From NCBI GenBank assembly GCA_964432885.1, contig CAYSPG010000003.1, forward strand, positions 1 through 64,000: DNA of 64,000 nt, given 5' to 3'. This DNA is from CAYSPG01 sp964432885. GTDB lineage: Bacteria > Bacteroidota > Bacteroidia > AKYH767-A > OLB10. This document shows, in pieces, positions 42,491 through 51,489 of this stretch. Made by a program: the position numbers and the translations under genes. Position 1 is the first letter of the stretch, and every line of letters begins with the position of its first letter. Under the pieces are notes generated by a model that did not search any database, was not told the origin of the DNA, and was given only the letters and a program-made list of their open reading frames with translations.

Positions 42491-42689
42491 TTGCGCAACT
42501 AAAACAACAACTTATAAGGTTAAAAAACGAAGGAGCCAATTGTATAAATTGAGTTTAAAACCCATGCTTTTTTTGTTACCTATTATCGTATTGAAATTTT
42601 AGTTTGTTTTAAAGCAGTTTAATCAATTAAGATGTAACCGGTTTTAAAAGTTACAAATTCAGAAGGCTATTGGAGAAACCATAACCAAA

Positions 42690-43346
42690 ATGGACAGATA
42701 CAAAGAAACATTTGAAACCTGGAATAAAGTGGCTTTACTTTATCAAGACAAGTTTATGAACCTGAACTTGTATAATGAAACGTATGATTTTATGTGCAAA
42801 TCAATTGCCAAAAAAAATGCAAAGTTGTTAGAAATAGGTTGCGGGCCTGGCAATATTACAAAGTACCTTTTATCACATAGACCAGACTTTGACATTTTGG
42901 GAATAGACATTGCACCAAATATGATAGAACTTGCAAAGAGTAATAACCCAACAGCAAATTTTGCCCAAATGGACAGTAGGGAGATAGCCGAAATAAAAGC
43001 AAAATATGAAGGGGTTGTTTGTGGTTTTTGTTTGCCTTATTTATCTGAGACCGATAGCGAGAAATTAATTACCGACTGTTACAATTTGCTAAACGATAAC
43101 GGACTGTTGTATTTAAGTTTTGTACAAGGCGACTCAAACAAATCTGACTTTCAAATTGCCACCACCGGAAACCGGGTTTATTTTTACTTTCATCATCAAG
43201 ACAACCTGAAAGCACAACTTGTAAAAAATAAATTTGAAGTACTAAAATTATTTAGTGTTGAGTATAAAAAATCAGAAACTGAGAATGAAACTCATATAAT
43301 ATTGATAGCGAAAAAAAACGACTGCATAATGGAAGGTAAACGTTAG
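42690..43346 (+). CDS. Class I SAM-dependent methyltransferase
   Basis: A 218-residue protein. Motif I LLEIGCGPGNITKYLL, motif II ILGIDIAPNMIELAK, and the acidic FAQMDSREI that precedes YEGVVCGFCLPYLSETD are standard for the Methyltransf_25 type. The substrate cannot be named. It stands alone on the plus strand, 200 bases after the esterase fragment. The C-terminal YFYFHHQDNLKAQL resembles small-molecule methyltransferases. Confidence 0.85.
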   Translation: MDRYKETFETWNKVALLYQDKFMNLNLYNETYDFMCKSIAKKNAKLLEIGCGPGNITKYLLSHRPDFDILGIDIAPNMIELAKSNNPTANFAQMDSREIAEIKAKYEGVVCGFCLPYLSETDSEKLITDCYNLLNDNGLLYLSFVQGDSNKSDFQIATTGNRVYFYFHHQDNLKAQLVKNKFEVLKLFSVEYKKSETENETHIILIAKKNDCIMEGKR

Positions 43347-43455
43347 ATAAATCAATCACTAATTTTACATTATTAATTTATTTTGTTTTTTTTGAAGTTA
43401 TAAAACGTTAAGCTTTTTCTTTAATAAGGTTTTGGAATTATAGAAACAGAATAGG

Positions 43456-43965
43456 TTACTGAAACCCAACTTTAACTTTTTTTACATGGTACTTTAGCAA
43501 AGCCATTTTAATGGCAGTAAATGCAGCATCCTCGCCCTTGTTACCATGTTTACCTCCGGCACGTTCAAGCGCTTGCTCAACGGAGTTGGTTGTAAGTACT
43601 CCAAAAATTACGGGCTTGCCAAATTTTAATTCAAGTGCTGTAAGTCCGTTTGCTACAGCATTGCAAATAAAATCAAAGTGTCTGGTTTCGCCTTGTATTA
43701 CGCATCCAAGACAAATTACAACATCCAAACCATAATTTTGAAAAAGAAACTGTGCCCCAGCTGTTAATTCAAAACTACCGGGAACATCAATTTTAAAAAT
43801 ATGTTCTTCTTTAACATTGCTTTTACTTAATGCTTTTAATGCTCCCTCAAATAATTGTTTTGTAACTTGATTGTTCCATTCAGAAACAACAACTCCCACT
43901 TTTAAATCGGCTCCAACATAAGCGGAAGGTTCGTATTCAATTTTGTTTTGCTGGTAATTTGCCAT
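43456..43965 (-). CDS. ribH: 6,7-dimethyl-8-ribityllumazine synthase
   Basis: RibH condenses the ribityl-uracil amine with dihydroxybutanone phosphate in riboflavin synthesis. The 169-residue protein has VVSEWNNQVTKQLFEGAL, VPGSFELTAGAQFL, CLGCVIQGETRHFDFICNAVANGL, where the His is catalytic, and FGVLTTNSVEQALERAG. Length is normal. No other rib gene is adjacent and no FMN riboswitch is seen upstream. Confidence 0.96.
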   Translation of the reverse strand: MANYQQNKIEYEPSAYVGADLKVGVVVSEWNNQVTKQLFEGALKALSKSNVKEEHIFKIDVPGSFELTAGAQFLFQNYGLDVVICLGCVIQGETRHFDFICNAVANGLTALELKFGKPVIFGVLTTNSVEQALERAGGKHGNKGEDAAFTAIKMALLKYHVKKVKVGFQ

Positions 43966-44155
43966 GAAGCGAAAATAAACAAAAGCATTTTAATTAAAAA
44001 TTGCTATATGATGAGGTTTTTTTATAGCAACAAATGATATTAACCTAAGATTGTACAAATAATTGGGCACATTTAAATTTTAAATTATTCAATTTCTTTT
44101 CTTAGCAAAAAAAAATAGAGTAAATTATTTTTAGCTTAAATAATTACCAGCAAAT

Positions 44156-44920
44156 ATGAATATTTACCAAACTATACTTGATAAAAAACAACAAGGTATT
44201 AAGCAACTTGCTGTATTGGTTGATCCTGATAAGACTGAACCCAAAGGCCTTGAGCAACTTTGCAACAGTGCAGTAAAAAACAATATTGATTATTTTTTTG
44301 TTGGCGGAAGCCTTATTACCAATGGTAGTATTGCCGAGTGTGTGACGGTAATTAAAAAATGCTGCAACATACCTGTGGTATTGTTTCCGGGCAATGTGGA
44401 GCAGATAGATGCACAGGCAGATGCTATTTTGTTTTTGTCGCTTATATCAGGCCGCAATGCCGAGTTGCTTATTGGCAAACACGTAACGGCTGCACCTATT
44501 TTAAAGGAAATAAATTTAGAAACCATTGCCACAGGCTACATGCTAATTGAAAGCGGCAATGTAACCACTGTACAATACATAAGCAACACCAAACCCATAC
44601 CACATGACCAGGACGATATTGCAGTATCAACCGCCATGGCCGGTGAAATGCTCGGATTAAAATTAATTTACTTAGAAGCAGGCAGCGGAGCCTTGCGCCC
44701 CGTTACAGAAAGTATGATTGCAAAAGTGAAGCAAAATATTTCTGTTCCGCTGGTTGTTGGTGGTGGAATTCGCACGGCTGAAAAGCTGATAGATAGTTTT
44801 GCTGCAGGTGCTGATGTTATTGTAGTTGGCAATGCATTGGAAAAAGAACCTACTCTTTTAAATGAATTGGCTGATGCTAAAGCAAAAATGTCAAATTCAA
44901 AAAAACTAAATACCAAATAG
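44156..44920 (+). CDS. Geranylgeranylglyceryl/heptaprenylglyceryl phosphate synthase (GGGPS/PcrB family)
   Basis: A 254-residue TIM-barrel enzyme that joins a polyprenyl diphosphate to sn-glycerol-1-phosphate, the first committed step of archaeal-type ether lipids. Motifs: LAVLVDPDKTEPKGL, DYFFVGGSLITNG, VVLFPGN, IYLEAGSGALRPV, LVVGGGIRTAEK and ADVIVVGNALE. Homologues are known in Bacteroidota; their physiological product is not settled. It is monocistronic and lies beside pnuC. No prenyltransferase or G1P dehydrogenase is in the window. Confidence 0.93.
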   Translation: MNIYQTILDKKQQGIKQLAVLVDPDKTEPKGLEQLCNSAVKNNIDYFFVGGSLITNGSIAECVTVIKKCCNIPVVLFPGNVEQIDAQADAILFLSLISGRNAELLIGKHVTAAPILKEINLETIATGYMLIESGNVTTVQYISNTKPIPHDQDDIAVSTAMAGEMLGLKLIYLEAGSGALRPVTESMIAKVKQNISVPLVVGGGIRTAEKLIDSFAAGADVIVVGNALEKEPTLLNELADAKAKMSNSKKLNTK

Positions 44921-45125
44921 TATCTAAAGTTGAAAATCCGAAATTCGAAAAAGCGCAATTCGAAACAATATCTAAATACAAAAAGATAAAATTTGAAGAC
45001 TGAAATAATATCTCAATAATTAAACACAAAGCCTATATTCTTATAAGAGAAGTTTAACTATTAATTATTTACTTTTTATAATTTGTTTCGGATTTAGCTT
45101 TTTCTGATTTTAAAATTACCCCACT
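44921..45125. other. AT-rich spacer with degenerate short repeats
   Basis: It contains loose repeats of the type AAATCCGAAATTCGAAA and GAAGACTGAAATAATATCTC. No gene is seen and no TPP or other riboswitch motif precedes pnuC. Confidence 0.4.
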
Positions 45126-45725
45126 ATGACAGATGTATTAACCTCACTTCAAAGAATTTCCTTCCCGGAATGGATAGGTTTTGTATTTGGCGTATGGGGA
45201 ATTATACTTGGCATTAAAGAAAAACTGCTTTACTATCCGGTGAGTTTGGTAAATGTAGTTGTGTCGCTGTATCTTTTTTTTAACCAGAAGCTATATTCGG
45301 ATGCCATACAGCAGATAGTGTACATATCGTTATTAAGCTACGGCTGGGTAAAGTGGAGTAGGGGCGAGCGGCCCGAAACGAAACTGAATGTAACACATGC
45401 ATCGCAAAAAGTAATTTTCAGGCTATTGTTTTTAATAGCTGCATACACGTTTATAACAGGCACTTTGTTTAAGAACTATACCGATGCCTCATTGCCATAT
45501 TGGGATGCACTTGCAACAGCATTAAGTTTTGCCGCACAATACCTATTAGCCGAAAAGAAAATAGAAAACTGGCTGGTGTGGATAGATGTAAACATTATTT
45601 ACATAGGCATTTATTTTTATAAAGGGCTGCCATTGTACACTATTTTGTTTTCTGTATATCTTTTTCTTGCAGTGGCCGGGTATTTTAAGTGGTTGAGGCA
45701 TGTTGAAGAAAGCCCTGCTGAGTAA
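45126..45725 (+). CDS. pnuC: Nicotinamide riboside transporter PnuC
   Basis: A 199-residue membrane protein with about seven helices. It has the family patterns EWIGFVFGVWGIILGIKEKLLYYPVSLVN, YSDAIQQIVYISLLSYGWVKW, and LAEKKIENWLVWIDVNIIYIGIYFYKGLPLYTILFSVYLFLAVAGY. PnuC takes up nicotinamide riboside by facilitated diffusion, with trapping by phosphorylation. Some Bacteroidota paralogues carry thiamine or riboflavin instead, and without a riboswitch the substrate is uncertain. A nadR/nrk kinase is not adjacent. Confidence 0.93.
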   Translation: MTDVLTSLQRISFPEWIGFVFGVWGIILGIKEKLLYYPVSLVNVVVSLYLFFNQKLYSDAIQQIVYISLLSYGWVKWSRGERPETKLNVTHASQKVIFRLLFLIAAYTFITGTLFKNYTDASLPYWDALATALSFAAQYLLAEKKIENWLVWIDVNIIYIGIYFYKGLPLYTILFSVYLFLAVAGYFKWLRHVEESPAE

Positions 45726-45732
45726 AAAATAA

Positions 45733-46242
45733 CTAAAACCCAACCCGTTTACCTGATTTAAACGAGAAAAATAAAAACAACGGCAGGCCAAGGTTAAGGT
45801 TTATAAGGTACAGCACCTCCCAAACCCCGGTAAGTTTCCAAAAGCGGGCAATGTATTGTGTGGGATACCATTCGCTGATATGATAAACCGGAACATATCC
45901 TTCGAGCACCGTTGAGTCAACACCTGCCACGTAGCCGTTCATAATAAAATCGTAAGAAAACATCAGCGCGCCTTTTGATTTTTTAAATGGTGAACTTCCT
46001 ACAATACGTGCCACATCCGTGCGCACCTCGCCATATCTTGCCAAAATACTGTCGGGGATAATTATTTTTCCTTTTTTTATAACAATATCGGCACATTGCG
46101 GCTGGCAAAACTGTTGCGTGGCTACAATAGTGTTTACCTGACTATCGGGACGGTAATCTTTTGGTTTTTTTAATGGCATAAGCCAATAGCCGGTAATCAA
46201 AAACCAAAAAACAAGTAACAACTTTAAAAAAATATTCTGCAT
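45733..46242 (-). CDS. Conserved membrane protein of unknown function
   Basis: A 169-residue protein. An N-terminal membrane helix (FLKLLLVFWFLITGYWLMPL), a soluble region of about 110 residues with a CQPQC cysteine pair, and a C-terminal hydrophobic segment (EVLYLINLNLGLPLFLFFSF) are visible. No family recognised. The soluble part should be periplasmic. It is the last gene of the rmuC - HhH-barrel - this gene group, 5 bases after the barrel gene's stop, so it may work with that barrel protein. Confidence 0.7.
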   Translation of the reverse strand: MQNIFLKLLLVFWFLITGYWLMPLKKPKDYRPDSQVNTIVATQQFCQPQCADIVIKKGKIIIPDSILARYGEVRTDVARIVGSSPFKKSKGALMFSYDFIMNGYVAGVDSTVLEGYVPVYHISEWYPTQYIARFWKLTGVWEVLYLINLNLGLPLFLFFSFKSGKRVGF

Positions 46243-46247
46243 TAACT

Positions 46248-48350
46248 TTAAAACTGCAATCGCATCTGTAATTTTATTTCGCTTCGCTTATTATCATTTA
46301 TTTCATCAAGGCCGCTTCCAAAAGTAGTTTTATTTGAATAAACGGTTTGTGAATATCGCACCCACACATCAATGGTTTTATTCACCTTGTATTTTAATAC
46401 CACATAATACCTGAACCCGCGGTTGTAAAAGGAGGGTATGGAATAAGAGTTGAGAACATCGTTTTCATAAGCATAAATGCGGCTGTCGTAACTATCGGTA
46501 TCAAAAATACCGTAGCGGAGGCTGCCGCTTAGCGGAAAACTTAGCGGCTTTACTACAATATCCTGATAGATTAAGAAACCTGTTTCATCTTTTTTCTCTT
46601 CATGGTTTAGCCTAACAGCCTCAACTCTGCTACGGATGGTTACTGAGTTAGAAATTTTATATGATAAATTAAAACGGTAATTATCCTGCACACGATTTAC
46701 AAGGTAATCAAGCGGAACTTCGGCATTGGTGTTTTCTTGTTTAAGAGAACTGCGCCCTCTGAAATAAAGTTCAACATTGCGAGATGGTTTATATTTTACC
46801 TGATACAAATATTCGTAGCCATGAGACGGTGCATTGGTATTAAACCGCAGCCAGGGAAATTCAAACACATCATAATAACCGGATAGTGTCCAGTATCGGT
46901 TAGGTGTTAGCACCAGCCCGGCATAGGTGCCTTTTTCATTTCGTGTTGTGCTGCTTTCGGCAAAACCGCGTGAGTACAAAAAATTAAAGTTGCGGTCATA
47001 GTTTCGGTTTACAATTGAAAGCGCAGCAAACGAGCCCAAACTTAGTACTGCACCATTTACATAAGCCATAGCACCGTTATTGTCTCTTGAAATTTCGCCA
47101 AAAAAATTAATGTTGCGGTAAAGCCAGTTGTAATCAAAACCTGTTTTGTAAAAATGGTTACCCGTAAAATCAAACTGATTATACAATTGCTGTGTTTTAA
47201 TAAACTCGGCATCATAACGAATATCAACACCTGTAAATCCCGCTGAAAAATTGCGGCTGCGGTACGAAACATTTGCACCGGCCATTTTTTCGCGAAGCAG
47301 ATTTTTTCCAGCTATCTCATTAACGGTGCGGTGCAAACCGCTTTCGTAAAACGATGTAAAATATTCTTCCTGTAACAACGAATCCACATCGCCAAAATTT
47401 ACATCTAGCTTACGGTTTGAATAAAACATATCAAACGTAAAATTTTTAATACCCAGCGAAACAGCCCCACCGCGCTTAAACGAAATTTCGTTTACAGAAG
47501 CGTAAGGCTTTATTCCGCGTGCAATTTTTTTTACACCAGCTACATCTGGGTTTTTGCCAAAAGCAAGTCCAGAATATAGAGTTAATCCTTGTCCATACTG
47601 CACATCATAATCGCCAATAACAGCAGTGCGTATAATTCCAAAATTACTGATTGCAAGATGAGCACTGTAAAAATCAAAGCCGTTTTTATTTGATCCGGTA
47701 AAAAAATCTTCGCCCGCATCTTTTTCGGCAGTTATATTAAAACTAAATTTTTGTTTGTACCGGTATTGATATTGTGCATAATACTTCCACGCATTGCCGG
47801 CATACGCTGCATCGGTATCGTTGGTGGCGGTACCCTGCCTAAATCCTTCCTGAGTTTGCAAGTACCTTTGTGCGCGCAGCAAAATGTGGCTGTGGCCGCT
47901 TGTAAAAATATTTTTAACTGTTTCGGTAATGTTTTGTGAAGGTGCTACAGTTATATAGGGTTCTATTTCTTGAAAGTTAGCGGCAGAAAAAAAATCAACG
48001 CTCTGCAATTCGTAAACCGAAATAAAGTGGCCTGTCGCCTGGCGGTGATTTATAATTGCTTTTACCTGAGCCTGAGTAAAGAGGCCGGTTTGTGCAAGTT
48101 CAATGTCAGATGCTTTGTTTAAGTCAACAGGATTTTCGAGCAACTGTTGCAGTAGCTCGCCCAGTTCGGTAAGGTCAATGGATTCGTCAGTTGTGTTGGC
48201 TGCATTTTCAATTTTGTCTTCAATGGCATCATCATTTGTTTTAGCCGGAGGCACCACCTGCGCAAGGTTTACACCATTAGCAAGTAAAAAAGCAAATACC
48301 AAAAATGCAACAGATTTGTTTTTGCATGATATGGATACAGGTGTGTGCAT
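46248..48350 (-). CDS. Helix-hairpin-helix protein with predicted outer-membrane beta-barrel
   Basis: I chose the ATG at 48350 (MHTPVSISCKNKSVAFLVFAFLLAN, n- and h-regions of a signal peptide), 7 bases past the rmuC stop; the longer frame would overlap rmuC. The 700-residue protein has a ComEA-like HhH motif at about 75-135 (NPVDLNKASDIELAQTGLFTQAQVKAIINHR...GHFISVYELQSVDFF), then about 560 residues of alternating strands with aromatic turns, ending KLQMRLQF with a terminal Phe as in outer-membrane barrels. The combination of a DNA-binding-type module with a barrel is seen in Bacteroidota; its function is not established. DNA uptake is a guess. Confidence 0.85.
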   Translation of the reverse strand: MHTPVSISCKNKSVAFLVFAFLLANGVNLAQVVPPAKTNDDAIEDKIENAANTTDESIDLTELGELLQQLLENPVDLNKASDIELAQTGLFTQAQVKAIINHRQATGHFISVYELQSVDFFSAANFQEIEPYITVAPSQNITETVKNIFTSGHSHILLRAQRYLQTQEGFRQGTATNDTDAAYAGNAWKYYAQYQYRYKQKFSFNITAEKDAGEDFFTGSNKNGFDFYSAHLAISNFGIIRTAVIGDYDVQYGQGLTLYSGLAFGKNPDVAGVKKIARGIKPYASVNEISFKRGGAVSLGIKNFTFDMFYSNRKLDVNFGDVDSLLQEEYFTSFYESGLHRTVNEIAGKNLLREKMAGANVSYRSRNFSAGFTGVDIRYDAEFIKTQQLYNQFDFTGNHFYKTGFDYNWLYRNINFFGEISRDNNGAMAYVNGAVLSLGSFAALSIVNRNYDRNFNFLYSRGFAESSTTRNEKGTYAGLVLTPNRYWTLSGYYDVFEFPWLRFNTNAPSHGYEYLYQVKYKPSRNVELYFRGRSSLKQENTNAEVPLDYLVNRVQDNYRFNLSYKISNSVTIRSRVEAVRLNHEEKKDETGFLIYQDIVVKPLSFPLSGSLRYGIFDTDSYDSRIYAYENDVLNSYSIPSFYNRGFRYYVVLKYKVNKTIDVWVRYSQTVYSNKTTFGSGLDEINDNKRSEIKLQMRLQF

Positions 48351-48357
48351 AATCAGT

Positions 48358-49698
48358 TTAGTGTTCATCCAGTTTAAACTCTGACGCTCTTTCGACCAAT
48401 GGCTGTGGCAATTCTTTGTTTGTTTTAGCGCCAAGTTCTTTCATTTTTTGCGCACGCAATACAAGGTTGCCGGTACCCTCTGAAAGTTTTTTCATGGCTT
48501 CAACGTAATCAGTTTTTGCACCATCCATTTTTTTTCCAATGTTAATTAAGTCGGTTACAAATCCAAGAAACTTATCATACAGTTTTCCTCCTTCTTCGGC
48601 AATCATTTGTGCATTGCGGGTTTGCTTTTCATGTTTCCAGATGGACGAAACGGTGCGAAGGGTAGCAAGCAGGGTGGTGGGGCTTACAATCACAATTTTA
48701 CGGTCCCACGCAAAGTTGTAAAGTTCGCCATCTGTTTGTAATGCAAGGCTAAATGCCGATTCGATGGGCATAAAAAGCAAAACAAAATCGGGGGAATCTA
48801 ATTTGGAGGCAGTTTGGTATTTTTTTTCGCTTAACCCTTTAATGTGTGCGCGCACCGATTCGATATGTTGTTTTGCGAACCGCACTTTATCGTCATCATT
48901 ATCCGAAGAAACAAAACCATTATAAGCAAGCAGCGAAACTTTAGAGTCTATAATTAAGTGTTTTGCATCAGGTAAAAAAACAATTACATCGGGTTTTATT
49001 TTTTCGCCATCGTCATTTTCATCAACTACTTGTTTTTGATATTCGCGTCCATCTTCCAGTCCTGATGTTTCAAGAATTCTGTCGAGCACCATTTCGCCCC
49101 AGTCGCCTTGTTTTTTTGTATCGCCTTTTAATGCAATGGCTAAGTTGTTGGCATCCTGGCTTAGTTGTTTGTTTAAGTCGAGAAGATTTTTTATTTGCTC
49201 TTTAAGCGAAATGCGTTCAGTAGATTCGGCTTTATAGGTTTTTTCAACCTTTTCTTCAAAGTCTTTTATTTTTTCTTTAAGGGGATTTAATATCACATCA
49301 AGGTTTGTTTTGTTTTGCTCAACAAATTTTTGGCTTTTTTCGTCCAGTATTTTGTTTGCAAGGTTTTCAAACTCTTTGGTAAACCGTTGCTGCAGTTGTT
49401 CAAGTTCAGCTTTTTGTTCTTTTAATTTTTCCTCAAGGTTTTGGTTGTTTGCCAGCAGTGTAGAAATTTGGGAGATGTGCTGGGTTACTTTATTTCTTTC
49501 ATCAGCAAGTGCACTTTCGGTTTTGCTTTGCAATTGTTTTGCTTCAGTCAAATTTGTTTGCAAAATTGTTTTTTCGCTTTCGGATTTTAGTGCTTTTTCG
49601 TCAATAGATTTTAACTGAGAAGTAAATTTTTGATTGCATAATAAATAAACTATTACGGCTGTAATTAAAACGGAAATAATTATTGTGGTGATGGGCAT
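48358..49698 (-). CDS. rmuC: DNA recombination protein RmuC
   Basis: A 446-residue protein with an N-terminal membrane anchor (TTIIISVLITAVIVYLLC) and a long coiled coil (about 25-190, rich in Glu/Lys/Gln). The RmuC nuclease-like domain includes GDTKKQGDWGEMVLDRILETSGLEDGREYQ, KPDVIVFLPDAKHLIIDSKVSL, and FVLLFMPIESAFSLALQ. RmuC limits recombination at short inverted repeats. It lies directly upstream of the HhH-barrel gene on the same strand. A four-copy 8-base tandem repeat sits just before its start. Confidence 0.95.
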   Translation of the reverse strand: MPITTIIISVLITAVIVYLLCNQKFTSQLKSIDEKALKSESEKTILQTNLTEAKQLQSKTESALADERNKVTQHISQISTLLANNQNLEEKLKEQKAELEQLQQRFTKEFENLANKILDEKSQKFVEQNKTNLDVILNPLKEKIKDFEEKVEKTYKAESTERISLKEQIKNLLDLNKQLSQDANNLAIALKGDTKKQGDWGEMVLDRILETSGLEDGREYQKQVVDENDDGEKIKPDVIVFLPDAKHLIIDSKVSLLAYNGFVSSDNDDDKVRFAKQHIESVRAHIKGLSEKKYQTASKLDSPDFVLLFMPIESAFSLALQTDGELYNFAWDRKIVIVSPTTLLATLRTVSSIWKHEKQTRNAQMIAEEGGKLYDKFLGFVTDLINIGKKMDGAKTDYVEAMKKLSEGTGNLVLRAQKMKELGAKTNKELPQPLVERASEFKLDEH

Positions 49699-49706
49699 TT
49701 CTTTTG

Positions 49707-49738
49707 AATGATAGAATGATAGAATGATAGAATGATTG
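49707..49738. repeat. Four-unit 8-bp tandem repeat upstream of rmuC
   Basis: Units AATGATAG x3 plus AATGATTG, 9 to 40 bases upstream of the rmuC ATG. Simple-sequence tracts like this can vary in copy number. Confidence 0.8.
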
Positions 49739-49807
49739 ATTGAATTATTGTTGTTTCCACAATATTAGTAAATCTAATGTTACTTTAGTGGCGAAATTTT
49801 AGTCAAT

Positions 49808-51088
49808 ATGATAGCGGAACTTTTTCTGTTTGCCTTTTATTGTTTGGTTTGTGCTGCTTTTATTTTTAAGTCATCATTTTTTTTAATTCCTTCTTTTTCA
49901 AAAAGGTCGCTGGCCGTGTTGTTGTTGGTTAAGGTAATAGCAGGTTTAAAGATGGGTTACCTTTCATCTTATTTTTTTAGCGGAGATGATTCTTGGTTCT
50001 TTTTTGAAATGGGGAAGCGCATGTATGATTTTGCACTTGAAAATCCGAAACAATATTTAAAACTTATGGTTGGGATGATTGATGCCGGAAATATTGGCCA
50101 CTATCACCATTTGCTTAATTGGAAAAATCAACCTCGTTTTTTTGATGGGGAAACCATGATAAAGCTAAACTCTGTTTTGCATTTTATTTCGTTTAACAAA
50201 TACAGTGTGCACTCACTGTTGTTTAGTTTTATTGGTTTTAGCGGTGTGGTAGGGTTTTATAAATTTTTTACGTCTTACTTTAATAAAGCCAGCGAGCCGT
50301 TGTTTTTTATGATGTTGTTTATTCCATCGTTATTGTTTTTTACGTCAGGTATTATAAAAGAAAGTTTGCTTACCGGTTTGGCCGGTATTTTTGTGTTTAC
50401 GTTTTACAATGGCTTTTTTGTTAAGAAAAATTTAAAATGGTATACCCTAAGTGTGTTATCTTTTTTACTGCTATTATTAATTAAGCCCTATTTTATTTTT
50501 TTGCTTTTGCCGGTGTTGCTTGCTTTTTATAGCACTGCAGAAAGCACAACAGGGAAAAGAAATATTTTATTAAAGTTTCTATCCATCGTAACATTTTACT
50601 TTCTTGTTATCATAGCAGTTGATTCAGGATCAAAGCATACAAACCTTCCTTTTTCAATAGCGCTAAAGCAACAAAGCGCCATGAAAAATGCTGTATTTGT
50701 AAAATCAAAAACATTTTCAAAACCCCCAGTAATTGCTCCTACTTGGCGTAGTATAATTATCAATTCAAATCAAGGATTTTTGCATGCGTTGCTCAAGCCT
50801 TCGTTTACCACCAGCCCATCTGTGTTTAAAAATTTTGCCGCGCTTGAAACGTTGCTGGTGGTGCTATTGCTTATTTATGCGTTGGTAAAAATTCCCGGTA
50901 CAACCAATAGACAATTTGTTTTTATGCTAATGTGCGGAACGTTTGTGTTTTTGTTTTACGTATTTGTTGGCATTACAGGCTCTACTGAGGGAACCATTGT
51001 TAGGTTTAAAGCGCCAGCTATTCCGTTTTTGCTAATGATGTTTTATACCATCAGGGTTGCTAAACGTAAAGAATGGGTTTTAGGATAA
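49808..51088 (+). CDS. Multi-spanning membrane protein, paralogue of the truncated protein at the window start
   Basis: A 426-residue protein with about nine to ten hydrophobic segments. The N-terminal region includes SFFLIPSFSKRSLAVLLLVKVIAG. A soluble loop holds GDDSWFFFEMGKRMYDFALENPKQYLKLM. The C-terminal part repeats the order seen in the truncated gene at 2-595: ALLKPSFTTS, ETLLVVLLLIYALVK, then GTIVRFKAPAIPFLL. Loops with conserved Asp/Trp suggest a GT-C-like or polymerase-like function in glycan assembly, but no family is certain. It converges on a small gene, with a sugar-transferase group behind it. Confidence 0.75.
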   Translation: MIAELFLFAFYCLVCAAFIFKSSFFLIPSFSKRSLAVLLLVKVIAGLKMGYLSSYFFSGDDSWFFFEMGKRMYDFALENPKQYLKLMVGMIDAGNIGHYHHLLNWKNQPRFFDGETMIKLNSVLHFISFNKYSVHSLLFSFIGFSGVVGFYKFFTSYFNKASEPLFFMMLFIPSLLFFTSGIIKESLLTGLAGIFVFTFYNGFFVKKNLKWYTLSVLSFLLLLLIKPYFIFLLLPVLLAFYSTAESTTGKRNILLKFLSIVTFYFLVIIAVDSGSKHTNLPFSIALKQQSAMKNAVFVKSKTFSKPPVIAPTWRSIIINSNQGFLHALLKPSFTTSPSVFKNFAALETLLVVLLLIYALVKIPGTTNRQFVFMLMCGTFVFLFYVFVGITGSTEGTIVRFKAPAIPFLLMMFYTIRVAKRKEWVLG

Positions 51089-51089
51089 T

Positions 51090-51458
51090 TTATTTTACCA
51101 GCTCGGCTTTTTCTACAAAATACTCTGTGTCACCCTGCCAGAAAAATTTTTTTAAAGGTTGTATGTAGTATAGTTTCACCACATGGCCTTCGTATTTCTT
51201 TAAGCTATCAATTACGCCTTGTTGGTTTTTGGGTACCGAAAAGTCCCACAAGTTATTAAGCACCGAATTGTTGGCAGCGTTCATTCCTCCTAAGTTAAGT
51301 TCACCCTCGTAGGTTTTAAAAATGTATCCTCGTTTGGAAAATTTTACAAGATACCCTGTGCGGCTGCCTTCGCTATAGGTATATGAACTGATAAGAAAAA
51401 ATAAAATTGAGCCAACTGCAAGGATCACAACCAGCCAGATTAATATTTTTTTTAGCAT
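51090..51458 (-). CDS. Membrane-anchored conserved protein of unknown function
   Basis: A 122-residue protein with one N-terminal membrane helix (KKILIWLVVILAVGSILFFLIS), followed by about 95 extracytoplasmic residues including YSEGSRTGYLVKFSKRGYIFKTYEGEL and an OB-like region ending DTEYFVEKAELVK. Short homologues in Bacteroidota have been labelled 6-phosphogluconate dehydrogenase, apparently by error, as no dehydrogenase motif is present. It follows hbd by 31 bases. Confidence 0.75.
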   Translation of the reverse strand: MLKKILIWLVVILAVGSILFFLISSYTYSEGSRTGYLVKFSKRGYIFKTYEGELNLGGMNAANNSVLNNLWDFSVPKNQQGVIDSLKKYEGHVVKLYYIQPLKKFFWQGDTEYFVEKAELVK

Positions 51459-51489
51459 GTATTAAATATTTACACTGTCAAACAAATGC

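Noticed and set aside
42487..42552. 21-codon frame overlapping the esterase stop (ATGA)
   Set aside because: Too short, no motif, no support from spacing or composition.
45000..45125. Thiamine riboswitch upstream of pnuC
   Set aside because: The expected CTGAGA and conserved pairing elements are absent.
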